Source of the DNA: Macrostomum hystrix
Lineage: Eukaryota > Platyhelminthes > Macrostomidae
Assembly: GCA_950097015.1 (NCBI GenBank)
Contig: CATNEN010000001.1
Location: 3,062,001 to 3,126,000, forward strand
Direction: 5' to 3'
DNA: 64,000 bases
Shown here: positions 21,561-32,830 of the stretch, in pieces
Layout of the letters: each line of letters opens with the position of its first letter
Numbering within the stretch: position 1 is the first letter of the stretch
The notes under the pieces: generated by a model
The model's database searches: none
The model's input: the letters and a program-made list of their open reading frames with translations, nothing else
Told to the model about the DNA's origin: nothing
Program-made: the position numbers and the translations under genes

Positions 21561-21821
21561 TTGCCGATGGCTACCCCTACCGCCCCACCTCCAACCCCCC
21601 GCCGCCTTCTGTTTGTTGTCACCAGCAACAAAACGCTGCGATTCTGCGCTCGATCCGGTTGCCAAGGGCAACGCGCAGCAGCTGCTAGTGTGTCGTTGGG
21701 AATTTTTGAGGAGGCAGTTAGGCAGCGTAGCTACAACAATAGGGACAACAAAGAGAGGCGAGGGTAAAAAACAGATTGAAAAATCGTCAAATCCTATCTT
21801 AATTTCGCATCCGCATTCACC

Positions 21822-21853
21822 TACTCTCTCTCTCTCTCTCTCTCTTTCTCTGT
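21822..21853. repeat. (CT)n microsatellite
   Basis: Run of about fifteen CT dinucleotides with one TTT interruption. Confidence 0.95.
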
Positions 21854-22369
21854 TGAACGCTGCATTAAAATTTCAACAGTGAGCAAGTGATGGAGCTTGA
21901 GATTTAGATAGCGAGAAAATTGAGGATGCGAAAACGCGCATTTTGTTTTACTGCCATTATCTCGGCACGGAGTTGATTTCGCAGGGGCATACCAGCATAG
22001 CAAGCTTTGGGATTTCTGGAGCGTGCCGTGTCGTCTCTGCCCCCCCGTAGAAAAATCCACTGATTAAGTGTCCTACGCTGAGGAATAGACGCTCGTAGAT
22101 TTTCTCTACATTGAGCTTGTTTTGTGAGCATTAAATTCATTTTTCCAAATATATCCATCTTCCCGGTCACGCTTCGTGGAACCAAATTAAAGCGATCGGC
22201 CTTTTAAACAAATTGAAATTGTGAGACAATATGATGGCGAGAAAATATCTTATAGACGTTGCAATTTTTAATTAGAAAATTTCTGAACTTTTTCTTTTGT
22301 CAGTCACAATCTTAGACTACAATGCCCTCTGTTACTTTTATTATTATTTCTGATCTGTTATTCCAGATG

Positions 22370-24085
22370 CTAAGATTCCCAATTGTCAGATTCCCAATTT
22401 TCAGATTCCCAATTGTCAGATTCCCATTTGTCAGATTCCCATTTGCCAGATTCCCATCTATTTTATTCCCAATTGTCAGATTCCCAAATGTCAGATTCCC
22501 ATTTGCCAGATTCCCGATTGTCAGATTCCCAATTGTCAGATTCCCATTTGTCAGATTCCCGATTGTCAGATTCCCATTTGTCAGATTCCCGATTGTCAGA
22601 TTCCCATTTATCAGATTCCCGATTGTCAGATTCCCAATTGTCAGATTCCCATTTGCCAGATTCCCGATTGTCAGATTCCCAATTGTCAGATTCCCAATTG
22701 TCAGATTCCCGATTGTCAGATTCCCATTTGTCAGATTCCCGATTGTCAGATTCCCATTTATCAGATTCCCGATTGTCAGATTCCCAATTGTCAGATTCCC
22801 ATTTGCCAGATTCCCGATTGTCAGATTCCCAATTGTCAGATTCCCAATTGTCAGATTCCCATTTGTCAGATTCCCGATTGTCAGATTCCCATTTATCAGA
22901 TTCCCAATTGTCAAATTCCCAATTGTCAGATTCCCATCTATTTGATTCCCAATTGTCAGATTCCCAATTTTCAGATTCCCAATTGTCAGATTCCCAATTG
23001 TCAGATTCCCAATTGTCAGATTCCCATTTGTCAGATTCCCGATTGTCAGATTCCCAATTGTCAGATTCCCATTTATCAGATTCCCAATTGTCAGATTCCC
23101 AATTGTCAGATTCCCATCTATTTGATTCCCAATTGTCAGATTCCCAATTTTCAGATTCCCAATTGTCAGATTCCCAATTTTCAGATTCCCAATTGTCAGA
23201 TTCCGATTTATCAGATTCCCAATTGTCAGATTCCCAATTTTCAGATTCCCAATTGTCAGATTCCCATTTGTCAGATTCCCAATTTTCAGATTCCTAATTG
23301 TCAGATTCCGATTTATCAGTTTTCCAATTGTCAGATTCCCAATTATCAGATTCCCAATTGTCAGATTCCCAATTTTCAGATTCCCAATTGTCAGATTCCG
23401 ATTTATCAGATTCCCAATTGTCAGATTCCCATTTGTCAGATTCCCATTTATCAGATTCCCAATTGTCAGATTCCCAATTTTCAGAATCCCAATTGTCAGA
23501 TTCCGATTTATCAGATTCCCAATTGTCAGATTCCCATTTATCAGATTCCCAATTGTCAGATTCCCAATTGTCAGATTCCCAATTTTCAGATTCCGATTTT
23601 TCAGTTTCCCATTTATCAGATTCCCATCTATTTGATTCCCATTTATCAGATTCCCAATTTTCAGATTCCCATTTATCAGATTCCGATTTATCAGATTCCC
23701 AATTGTCAGATTCCCATTTATCAGATTCCCAATCGTCAGATTCCCAATTTTCAGATTCCCAATTGTCAGATTCCGATTTATCAGGATCCCAATTGTCAGA
23801 TTCCCATTTGTCAGATTCCCATTTATCAGATTCCCAATTGTCAGATTCCCAATTTTCAGAATCCCAATTGTCAGATTCCGATTTATCAGATTCCCAATTG
23901 TCAGATTCCCATTTATCAGATTCCCAATTGTCAGATTCCCAATTGTCAGATTCCCAATTTTCAGATTCCGATTTTTCAGTTTCCCATTTATCAGATTCCC
24001 ATCTATTTGATTCCCATTTATCAGATTCCCAATTTTCAGATTCCCATTTATCAGATTCCCATTTTTCAGATTCATTCATACTTGT
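22370..24085. repeat. 15-bp minisatellite
   Basis: About 113 copies of a 15-base unit such as TTCCCAATTGTCAGA, with variants (CATTTGTC, GATTGTC, AATTTTC, CATTTATC, CATCTATTT). Fifteen is a multiple of three and the unit lacks stops in most frames, so very long frames open on both strands (IGNLT-, SDSQL- or QIPNC-type five-residue repeats). No splice or start context supports any of them as genes. Part of the array shows a higher-order repeat: the block around 23400-23690 recurs around 23770-24060. Confidence 0.97.
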
Positions 24086-24089
24086 ATTT

Positions 24090-24740
24090 GCCAGAATACT
24101 TCATTTCAAATTCCAAATTGTGAAATTCAGATTGGATTATATACCTGCCCTGCACAAAGAATAATTTCCGACAAATTTTCAGAGGCGATTCCTAGAAAAT
24201 CTGAGTCCATAAATAATACAATTGCAGACGCCTTGTTAGTACTCTAATAAGCAGATCTAAGTTCGAGCCATAATCATGCCTTACTTACCTGTCTCTAATA
24301 TATCTCTAAGTTAAGAAGCAGAAAATGATGTACACTGTCACAGATTTTGTACAGATAAAAAACACGTGTCAAGAATAATTTTAGCATCAGCTGGGGAGGC
24401 TATGACCCTATCAAGAGTACCGAAAACTTTCTGAAAGATAAGCAACCAAAGAGAAAGTTCTGACTGGCAACCATATGAGTGCGAGTCACTTTCGGTTAAA
24501 ACTAAAGTTTATCTCAGTTACATATTTTAGGGCGAGTCCAGGCAAAGCTCGGAGCACTGACTGCTTAGTGAGATCAGTTTCTTAGAAGCGATTTCCGGAG
24601 GCCTAAGAAGTCTGCGAGCTAAGCATTCTCAGCCAGGTGAGTGAGCTTTGATTTGTGTCAATAGAGCACTTGGGATACACGCTATCTTTTAAGGATACAA
24701 TTCCACGACCTATATTGGTTACAAACTGAAACCCTTTTGT
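24090..24740. other. Intergenic spacer between two minisatellites
   Basis: Unique-looking sequence without a supported gene, RNA or repeat. Confidence 0.4.
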
Positions 24741-24756
24741 CTCTGAAACCACTTTA

Positions 24757-25847
24757 CAGTCTGTGCTACCACCCTACTGTATCTGCTGCCACCCTACTGT
24801 CTCTGCTACCACCCTACTGTCTCTGCTACCACCCTACTGTCTGTGCTACCACCCTACTGTCTGTGCTACCACCCTACTGTCTCTGCTACCACCCTACTGT
24901 CTCTGCTACCACCCTACTGTCTCTGCTACCACCCTACTGTCTCTGCTACCACCCTACTGTCTCTGCTACCACCCTACTGTCTCTGCTACCACCCTACCGT
25001 CTCTGCTGTCTCTGCTACCACCCTACCGTATCTGCTACCACCCTACCGTCTCTGCTACCAACCTTCTGTTTCTGCTACCACCCTACTGTCTCTGCTACCA
25101 ACCTTCTGTTTCTGCTACCACCCTACTGTCTCTGCTACCACCCTACTGTCTGTGCTACCACCCTACTGTCTCTGCTACCACCCCACTGTCTGTGCTACCA
25201 CCCTACTGTCTCTGCTACCACCCTACTGTCTCTGCTACCACCCTACTGTCTGTGCTACCACCCTACTGTCTCTGCTACCACCCTACTGTCTGTGCTACCA
25301 CCCTACTGTCTCTGCTACCCCTCTACTGTCTCTGCTGCCACCCTACTGTCTCTGCTACCACCCTACTGTCTGTGCTACCACCCTACTGTCTGTGCTACCA
25401 CCCTACTGTCTCTGCTACCACCCTACTGTCTGTGCTACCACCCTACTGTCTGTGCTACCACCCTACTGTCTGTGCTACCACCCTACTGTCTGTGCTACCA
25501 CCCTATTGTCTCTGCTACCACCGTACTGTATCTGCTGCCACCCTACTGTCTGTGCTACCACCCTACTGTCTGTGCTACCACCCTACTGTCTGTGCTACCA
25601 CCCTACTGTCTGTGCTACCACCCTACTGTCTGTGCTACCACCCTACTGTCTCTGCTACCACCCTACTGTCTGTGCTACCACCCTACTGTCTCTGCTACCA
25701 CCCTACTGTCTCTGCTACCACCCTACTGTCTCTGCTACCACCCTACTGTCTCTGCTACCACCCTACTGTCTCTGCTGCCACCCTACTGTCTCTGCTACCA
25801 CCCTACTGTCTCTGCTGCCACCCTACTACTGTCTCTGCTACAAGGTC
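24757..25847. repeat. 20-bp minisatellite, array 1
   Basis: About 54 copies of CTACCACCCTACTGTCTCTG (variants TGTG, CTGCC, CCGTC). Three units are 60 bases, so all three + frames stay open and encode the same 20-residue period; not coding. The same satellite occurs at 30968-31843, 41194-42612, 54192-54898 and 55045-56590. Together arrays 1 and 2 flank the amino acid transporter gene. Confidence 0.97.
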
Positions 25848-26395
25848 CTTAGATTCGATTTCTACATGGGTCTCACCTACTGTCTTTTTTATCTACTATA
25901 TGCAGTGTTGGGCATCGTTAATGAAAAACTTAACTTCGTTAACAGTTAAGAAGTTAACTCTAACTGGTGAATAAACTAACGATTAACGGTTAACGATTTA
26001 GCTTTTGGCAGAAAAGTAACGCAGAAATCGTTAAAAACGTAACTTTCACCCAAAAAACTTATTTCTTACATAACGACTGCTTACAAAATGTAAATAAACG
26101 CATTTTCTACCCTAAAACTGTCTTTTTGTTTCATTTTCATGATTATACTGTAATGAAATCGGTATTCTATTTTAAATAGTCTCGTATAAACTGTATTTTT
26201 CGCACCGATGTTTTGTATCAAGATGTAAGATAATTATTTGTTTAAAGGAGGCTTGTTTAGTTAAATATAAAGAAACATTAACTAATTAACTTAACTTAAC
26301 TAACTTAACTAAATTAACTAATGTTGCCAGTAGCTTTAGTCTAGACGCCCTGAACTACTGCTATGTAACGAATTGTCGGGATCAGCGCGTGCGCC

Positions 26396-26645
26396 GGCAA
26401 AGCGTCTTTGTGACACACTAAAAGTGGGGACCGAACCTCGCGCTGACAGAGCCGGTTTCTGGCTTGTTTGCCTTCGTCAGTCAGCCATAGCCACACGCCG
26501 TCCTCTCCCACCACTCTTAGTGTGCACAGAAGTCTGTTTTAAGCTAGCCATTTTTATGGCGATATTTTTTGGTGTTATGTGAGAGTTTGCAGCCAAGTCT
26601 TTGCTTTTCTACTGTTGTCAGTAGTCTGAATTGTATCTTTCACAG
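26396..26645. mobile_element. Dispersed element, copy 2 of 2
   Basis: Near-identical to 13563-13810, including the CACACTAAAAGTGGGG / CCACCACTCTTAGTGTG inverted pair and the GTTTGCAGCCAAGTCTTTGC tail. Confidence 0.65.
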
Positions 26646-26735
26646 TCAGTAGCATTATCAAGTGAATTATATTAAGTAGTACGAGCTACTTCAGCTAAGT
26701 AAGCTTGAGAGTGCAGCCTTCCGAACATCCTATAG

Positions 26736-27250
26736 CAGGGGTCGGCAAACTCCGGCCCGCGGGCCAGATGCGGCCCTCGAAGCTCCCAAATCCGGCCCGT
26801 TGCCCTTTCTGACATCTACAGTGTCCTGTTTCATCTCTCTCGTGTCTAATCTCTCCCGTGTCTAATCTCTCCTGTGTCTCATCGCTCTTGTGTCTAATCT
26901 CTCCCGTGTCTCATCGCTCTCGTGTCTTATCTCTCCCGTGTCTTATCTCTCCCGTGTCTAATCTCTCCCGTGTCTAATCTCTCCTGTGTCTCATCTCTCC
27001 TGTGTCTAATCTCTCCCCTGTCTTATCTCTCCCGTGTCTAATCTCTCCTGTGTCTCATCTCTCCCGTGTCTCATCTCTCCCGTGTCTAATCTCTCCCCTG
27101 TCTTATCTCTCCCGTGTCTAATCTCTCCCGTGTCTAATCTCTCCCGTGTCTCATCTCTCCCCTATCTCATATTTATACAGTCAGTGCGGCCCGCTATCGT
27201 CTTTTAGGTTCTCTCTTTGGCCCGCCAGCAAATAAGTTTGCCTACCCCTG
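26736..27250. mobile_element. hAT MITE with expanded internal minisatellite, copy 1
   Basis: Terminal inverted repeats CAGGGGTCGGCAAACTCCGG and GTTTGCCTACCCCTG, flanked by an exact 8-base target-site duplication TCCTATAG (26728-26735 and 27251-27258), as expected for the hAT superfamily. Sub-terminal GGCCCGCGGGCCAGATGCGG and GGCCCGCCAGCAAATAAG are also typical of this group. The interior (about 26825-27165) is a 16-base minisatellite, ATCTCTCCCGTGTCTA. It contains no transposase. Confidence 0.92.
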
Positions 27251-27357
27251 TCCTATAGTCATTTATTTTAAATGGCGACCACCCAGACATGAAAACATTA
27301 CAATATGGTTAACATAGTTAATGCCCAACACTGACTATATGTATCCAGGCATTCAAC

Positions 27358-30300
27358 ATGCGTGTCATCTACCACACGAAGCTGCTGGCTAGCATGCTAT
27401 CTCGCAAAAAGACAGTCGACGAAGACAACCTCCAGGAAACGCAGCTGAATCGCTGCCTGAACACCATGGATCTCACTGCTCTGGGTGTCGGCTCAACCCT
27501 TGGCGCCGGTGTCTACGTTATTGCAGGCGAAGTGGCTCAGAAGACCACCGGGCCAGCCGTGGTCGCTTCGTTCTTCGTCGCTGCGGCCGCGTCAGTTCTA
27601 GCCGGCCTCTGCTACGCTGAATTCGGCGCCAGGGTGCCCAAGTCCGGCTCCGCCTATGTCTACAGCTACGTGTCTGTGGGAGAATTCATGGCTTTTGTCA
27701 TCGGCTGGAATCTCATCCTGGAGTATGTCATCGGCACCGCCAGTGTGGCCAGAGCATGGTCGCAAAACTTCGATAGCTTAGTCGGCGGTAAAATCATTGA
27801 CTTCTTCAAGGAGCACTTGAGCATGTCTCTGCCTGGTCTAGCCGAGTACCCGGACCTATTCGCTCTGGCTATGGTACTACTGCTCACGGTTATCATCGCG
27901 ATCGGTGTCAAAGAATCAGCCTGGGTTACAAACGTCTTTACGTTTATCAACCTGATTGTGCTGGCCACTGTGTTTGTCGCTGGCTGTTTTCTGTCCAGCT
28001 TCGACAACTGGAACATCCGGCCTGATGCCAATGGCACCGTCGTCTACCACAATGTCACTTACGGCCGGGACGAAGTCGGCGATGGCGGCTTCTTGCCCTT
28101 CGGCCTGCAGGGCGTTGTCTCTGGAGCTGGTACCTGCTTCTACGCGTTTGTTGGATTCGATGCGATAGCCACCACTGGAGAAGAGGTGAGAACGCTTGTG
28201 GATGAACAGGAAGTATGATACTATATTGTAACAACGAGTTTCCGAGCATTTCCTGCAAGGGTGTTTAACACCGATGCGTACTCACATTATCAATAATAAT
28301 AATTGCAGACACTAGACACGCAGCCAGCGAGGAGGCAATTCTGTCCGTTTCACTGACTCCTGAGTAAAACACGCTCACGGATACCGTACGCAGGCACGTG
28401 CTCACACACGTGTGTACATCTCCCTGACTTTCTCATCGTCAGGCAGTGTACACTTCACACTGGAGGTTGACTCCCAAGGCGCAAATTCCACGACAAGCCC
28501 CCAAGCCTTCTCTCCGCGGCTACGCCCCGAGTGGATGTGGCCTCGCCGCGGAATCGAGCTCAGTGACCTTGGTGCGAGAGGCCAATGGGTCAACCGCTCT
28601 GCCACTCAGGCCCACTCGCTTCCCTGAAGTTTAACAAACACTCGTAGCTTAAGAGTGACCCAGATGTCATCCTCTTCAACCCACAATCTCCCCCCTCGTG
28701 TCGCAGGTGAAAAACCCCCAGCGTGCAATCCCAATCAGCATCATTCTGAGTTTAGCGATCTGCTTTGGCGCCTACTGCGGAGTCAGCGCCGTGCTAACCC
28801 TGATGCAGCCGTACTTCGCGCTAGACCCGCTGGCGCCATTGCCGCAAGCATTCGCATCTCACGGCTGGCTTGTAGCCAATTACGTCATCGCTGTAGGAGC
28901 CATCTGTGCCCTGTCAACCAGCCTGTTAGGGGCCATGTTCCCGCTACCTCGAGTAGTCTACGCAATGGCTAGCGATGGACTAATCTTTCGCTTTCTGTCC
29001 CGTGTTAATGCTCGTCTGGCTACGCCACTGATTGCCACCCTGCTCACCGGAGTCATGGCTGGAGTCATGGCCTGCATGTTTGAGCTGAAGGAGCTGGTGG
29101 ATATGATGTCTATTGGCACCCTGCTGGCCTACACTCTGGTGGCTTTGTCTGTTCTCATCCTGCGTGGCACCTGCGACCTTGCAGCGTTTCGAAACGGTGC
29201 CGCAGCGAAGAACACAGCTGACAAGCAAGGAGAAATCTTGGACCAGCCTGGTGCAACATCGACCTCGATGAATGATGCCCTGGTTGATGCCGAGGAGGCT
29301 GACTATGTTGATAACGATGAAGAACAGGAACCACCAGAGGCTGTATCAATGAGAGCCTACCTGAGATTTTCTTTCAGTCGTGGTGGCGAAACAGATCCGA
29401 GTCCCCTGACGGAGTACATCACGCGCGTCAACTCGGGAGTGTTTCTGATCGCTTCAGGAGCGCTGGCTTTCATACTGGAACGACTGCCAGATCGACTTCA
29501 AGCCGGCCGACCCGAGGCGGTGATCCCGGCGGCAATCACCGGCCTGGTGTGCCTGGCGACCATGATCAGCCTGGCGCTGCAGCCGCAGAGTAGAAAACGG
29601 GTCGCTTTCAAGGTAAATTCTAATATGGCAAATACGTCGTACGAAGAACGCAGTAAAGAAAGACATATTCTTTTTTCAAAGAGAGTTTGTTTATTTTTAA
29701 GTAGCCTAAAAGTTGGTAGGTATCATTAAGGTAGATCAGTTTTTTTCGGTGAGGCCACATTGGTTTAGGGACTTGCGTCAGGAAGACGTTTAACAACGAT
29801 TTAACGAGTTGATTCTACGAGCGTAGCCTTGTGGTTAGAGCGTCGGCCTCACAACTTGAAGGTCAGGGGTTCGATTCCCGACTCCAGTGGAACTATTTGT
29901 TTCGTTTAGCAAGACGCTCAACTCCACATTGCTTCAGTTCACCCAGCTGTTAACTGGGTCCCAGCATTAACTGGGATAATTGAAGGTGGGTGTGGCGTCC
30001 CCCCAGTCCATGGACTGAACAGCCGTACGCAGCCTTCAGATGCGCCGCGCAATAGCTGCGGCTGTTCTGTCGGCTGCACGTCTGGCCCAAGTTGGGGCAG
30101 GTGTAATAAATTATTATATTTTCTTATAATTATTATTATCATGAAAGACGTAGAAACCAAAATAAATGAGTACTACTTAAAGTCAAATGGTAAAATGACA
30201 GCCGTGTTATTCTACTCATTAAACTTTTTTTCAACAGGTAGAAGAATTTGATGACTTGAATTCAGAGCCGTTAAGTGTCGTTTAAGGTAAATCAGATTTT

Positions 30301-30637
30301 CTCACAGAATTTCAATGTAAAAATCCAATCACCGCAGGTTCCTTGGGTGCCTTTCCTGCCGTGCCTGTCGATTCTGGCTAATTTGTACCTGATGACGGCA
30401 CTGTCTAGCAGCACCTGGCTACGTTTTGTTGTTTGGAGTGCCGTAGGTTTTATCATCTACTTTGGCTACGGTCTGTTGCACAGCACTGAGCACCAGCTGC
30501 AGACCCGGCCTCGAATTTTAGCAGCATCAGCAGCAGCAGCAGCAGATGGTGCAGCTGCAACCTATGGCATCAATGGAATGCAACACAGGCCAACAGTCAC
30601 TAGTCTCAATACAGATCACTCCACCTTTGTAGACTAG
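27358..30637 (+). CDS. Cationic amino acid transporter (SLC7A1-4 / CAT family)
   Basis: This is a plasma-membrane carrier of the CAT group, which takes up arginine, lysine and ornithine. Coding exons 27358-28185, 28707-29612 and 30338-30637 join in phase 0, giving 677 residues (human CATs about 620-660). The match to the family is strong and continuous: [20 protein letters not shown] (TM1), [20 protein letters not shown] with the conserved glutamate, [46 protein letters not shown] across intron 1, [15 protein letters not shown], and [19 protein letters not shown] in the last exon. Exon 2 carries an acidic, unconserved cytoplasmic loop (about residues 440-500) before the last membrane helices. 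The ATG follows an acceptor-like TATCCAG, so a 5' leader exon probably lies upstream. Intron 1 holds a SINE; intron 2 holds a SINE and a candidate poison exon. A polyadenylation signal AATAAA is at 30815. I cannot tell which CAT paralogue it is. Confidence 0.95.
28302..28625 (-). repeat. tRNA-headed SINE, family A
   Basis: Reverse copy inside transporter intron 1. It shares GACACTAGACACGCAGCCAG, GTCAGGCAGTGTACACTTCA and ATCGAGCTCAGTGACCTTGG with the family. Confidence 0.85.
29816..30112 (+). repeat. tRNA-headed SINE, family B (best copy)
   Basis: The head TAGCCTTGTGGTTAGAGCG ... GGTTCGATTCCCGACTCC has box A and box B of a tRNA-type promoter. The body has GCTTCAGTTCACCCAGCTGT, CCAGTCCATGGACTGAACAG and CTGTCGGCTGCACGTCTGGC, with an ATT-rich tail. 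It lies in transporter intron 2. Other copies: 21088-21355 (-), 38622-39165 (+, interrupted), and head fragments at 44590-44690 and 58563-58662 (-). Confidence 0.87.
30238..30286 (+). other. Candidate poison exon in transporter intron 2
   Basis: 49 bases with a strong acceptor (TTTTTTTCAACAG) and donor (TTTAAG|GTAAATC). In frame from exon 2 it would add [15 protein letters not shown] and then TAA, and its length is not a multiple of three. Skipping it joins exon 2 to the last exon exactly as the family requires (FK|VPWVPF). Inclusion would truncate the protein before its last membrane helices or trigger decay of the message. A weaker internal donor at AGT|GTCGTT would instead give an in-frame 13-residue insert. 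Confidence 0.45.
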
Positions 30638-30639
30638 AC

Positions 30640-32825
30640 TTTTGACGCGATTTTTGTTCGTCTTGGAGAGAAATCCAGGGCTCGTTGTTTCACTTAAAAA
30701 AGCATCAATTTCTTTTCCTTTGCGTGCCAAATTCGATTTTCTAATTGTGCTTTTAAAATAGTGAAACTTTCCAATGGTATTAAGAAAGAATACTATAGTA
30801 CTAAAGAAAGAAGAAATAAATAATCTTTTAATGATCACTCATTAATACTAATATAGTTAAAACGACTTGATAAACTGTCAAAGCAACTTTTAAAACAATC
30901 TGAATGAAACAACCTTTCATTACAAGATAAATTAAGTAATTTAGTGTACAGTCTCTGCTAAGACTGTACTGTCTGTGCTGCCACCCTACTGTCTGTGCTG
31001 CCACCCTACTGTCTGTGCTACAACCCTACTGTCTGTGCTGCCACCCTACTGTCTGTGCTACAACCCTACTGTCTGTGCTGCCACCCTACTGTCTGTGCTG
31101 CCACCCTACTGTCTGTGCTGCCAACCTACTGTCTGTGCTGCCACCCTACTGTCTGTGCTGCCACCCTACTGTCTCTGCTACCACACTAGGGTGATGTCTG
31201 TGCTGCCACCCTACTGTCTGTGCTACAACCCTACTGTCTGTGCTGCCACCCTACTGTCTGTGCTGCCACCCTACTGTCTGTGCTGCCAACCTACTGTCTG
31301 TGCTGCCACCCTACTGTCTGTGCTGCCACCCTACTGTCTCTGCTACCACACTAGGGTGATGTCTGTGCTGCCACCCTACTGTCTGTGCTGCCACCCTACT
31401 GTCTGTGCTGCCAACCTACTGTCTGTGCTGCCACCCTACTGTCTCTGCTACCACACTAGGGTGATGTCTGTGCTGCCACCCTACTGTCTGTGCTGCCAGC
31501 CTACTGTCTGTGCTGCCACACTAGGGTGATGTCTGTGCTGCCACCCTACTGTCTGTGCTGCCAGCCTACTGTCTGTGCTGCCACACTAGGGTGATGTCTG
31601 TGCTGCCACCCTACTGTCTGTGCTGCCAGCCTACTGTCTGTGCTGCCACCCTACTGTCTGTGCTGCCACCCTACTGTCTGTGCTGCCACCCTACTGTCTG
31701 TAATGCCACCCTACTGTCTGTAATGCCACCCTACTGTCTGTAATGCCACCCTACTGTCTGTGCTGCCACCCTACTGTCTGTGCTGCCACCCTACTGTCTG
31801 TAATGCCACCCTACTGTCTCTGCTACCACACTAGGGTGATGTCTGTGCCAGCACACCTATTTATGTTACGACCCTTATAGTGAAATAAATTCTAAGGAAA
31901 ACAAGGCAATTTTTGTTATTTAAAAACATTTATTTTTCAAGATCTGTATTTTTGAGATTTGATATTAGTTGCATTTTTCTACGGAAATCTAACATGTTAT
32001 TGGATGTGTTATTTACTTTATAGTTAGTAACAGGAATAACACGGTTTTTTATTCTTGGTTGCAGTTCTGCAGGTATGTGATTATGGAAAAGTCGCATTTC
32101 GAGAAGGTTATATAGAAAATGGGATATTAGGCCCTTATTATTTTTCTATGAGTTCATGAGTATAATAATTAAGGATCATACAAGCACACAGCAACAAATA
32201 GTACAGCAACACGCAGTCCTTGAGTAGCATTTGAAAACAAAGCCGTTTAAAGCAAGTTTGGAATGATTTCATTAAGTTATTCATATCATAAATATTTTTA
32301 TTTAAATAATGAATGAATTATTTTATAATTAATAAATATAGTTGAAGTACAAAAAATATTGATTACATATTTTGTTTACAAACAACTATTCGTAATTATG
32401 TGTTTTAAAAAGAAACCAAGTGATTTGAAGGCCCAGATATTTCAAATTGTTTACCCGTCCCTTATTGCAAGTACTTTTCGAATGGTGGTCACAATTCTTC
32501 GGAAAACATTATTAAATGGGTTATAATTAAAGTTTAGTGCAGGTGGTGACGGTCTCCCCAGTCCATTGACTGAACAGCTGAACAGCCTTTGGAAGTTATA
32601 CTAGTGACCAAATTGTAAGGCTTTTGGTTCTAATTTATATTTATTATTGTATTATATATTTGTCTCAATGAGAGCATAATTTTTGGGTATGAAAATTCTA
32701 TACTAAACTGAGCTATTCACTTAGTTTATTACTCAATTATTGGAACTCTCCATGTAAAAAATAAATTATCTGAGTCAGCTAGAATTCCTCCCCATCAAAG
32801 CAGCTTGTACAGCAAATTAGTGAGA
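30640..32825. other. Intergenic region with 20-bp array and AT-rich spacer
   Basis: It holds the transporter's 3' end, minisatellite array 2 (30968-31843), and about 1 kb of AT-rich DNA. Near 32550-32595 a short piece resembles the body of SINE B (CCCCAGTCCATTGACTGAAC). No gene is supported. Confidence 0.5.
30968..31843. repeat. 20-bp minisatellite, array 2
   Basis: About 43 copies of the CTGCCACCCTACTGTCTGTG variant. It has a higher-order structure: several blocks end with the junction CTACCACACTAGGGTGATGT before restarting. Confidence 0.95.
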
Positions 32826-32830
32826 TAATT

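Larger units (their letters stand above)
25850..27340. other. Intergenic stretch upstream of the transporter
   Basis: An AT-rich block rich in TTAAC/GTTAA words (about 25930-26330), the second copy of the dispersed element (26396-26645), and a complete hAT MITE (26736-27250). No gene is supported. Confidence 0.5.

Noticed and set aside
22312-24075. 587-codon minus frame of IGNLT repeats
   Set aside because: Open frames exist on both strands through the 15-bp repeat and there are no gene signals; kept only as a low-interest finding.
22370-24085. CRISPR array
   Set aside because: Continuous tandem repeats without unique spacers in a eukaryotic genome; the same applies to every array here.
24737-25974. 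Several frames of about 370-400 codons with LLPPYCLCYHPTVSATT repeats, and similar ones at 30975, 41206, 54144 and 55008
   Set aside because: The 20-base satellite is open in all three + frames at once, so none is specifically coding.
29816-29895. tRNA gene candidate (box A and box B with GGTTCGATTCCCGAC)
   Set aside because: No proper acceptor-stem pairing by eye, and the sequence continues into a body repeated elsewhere; it is a SINE head.
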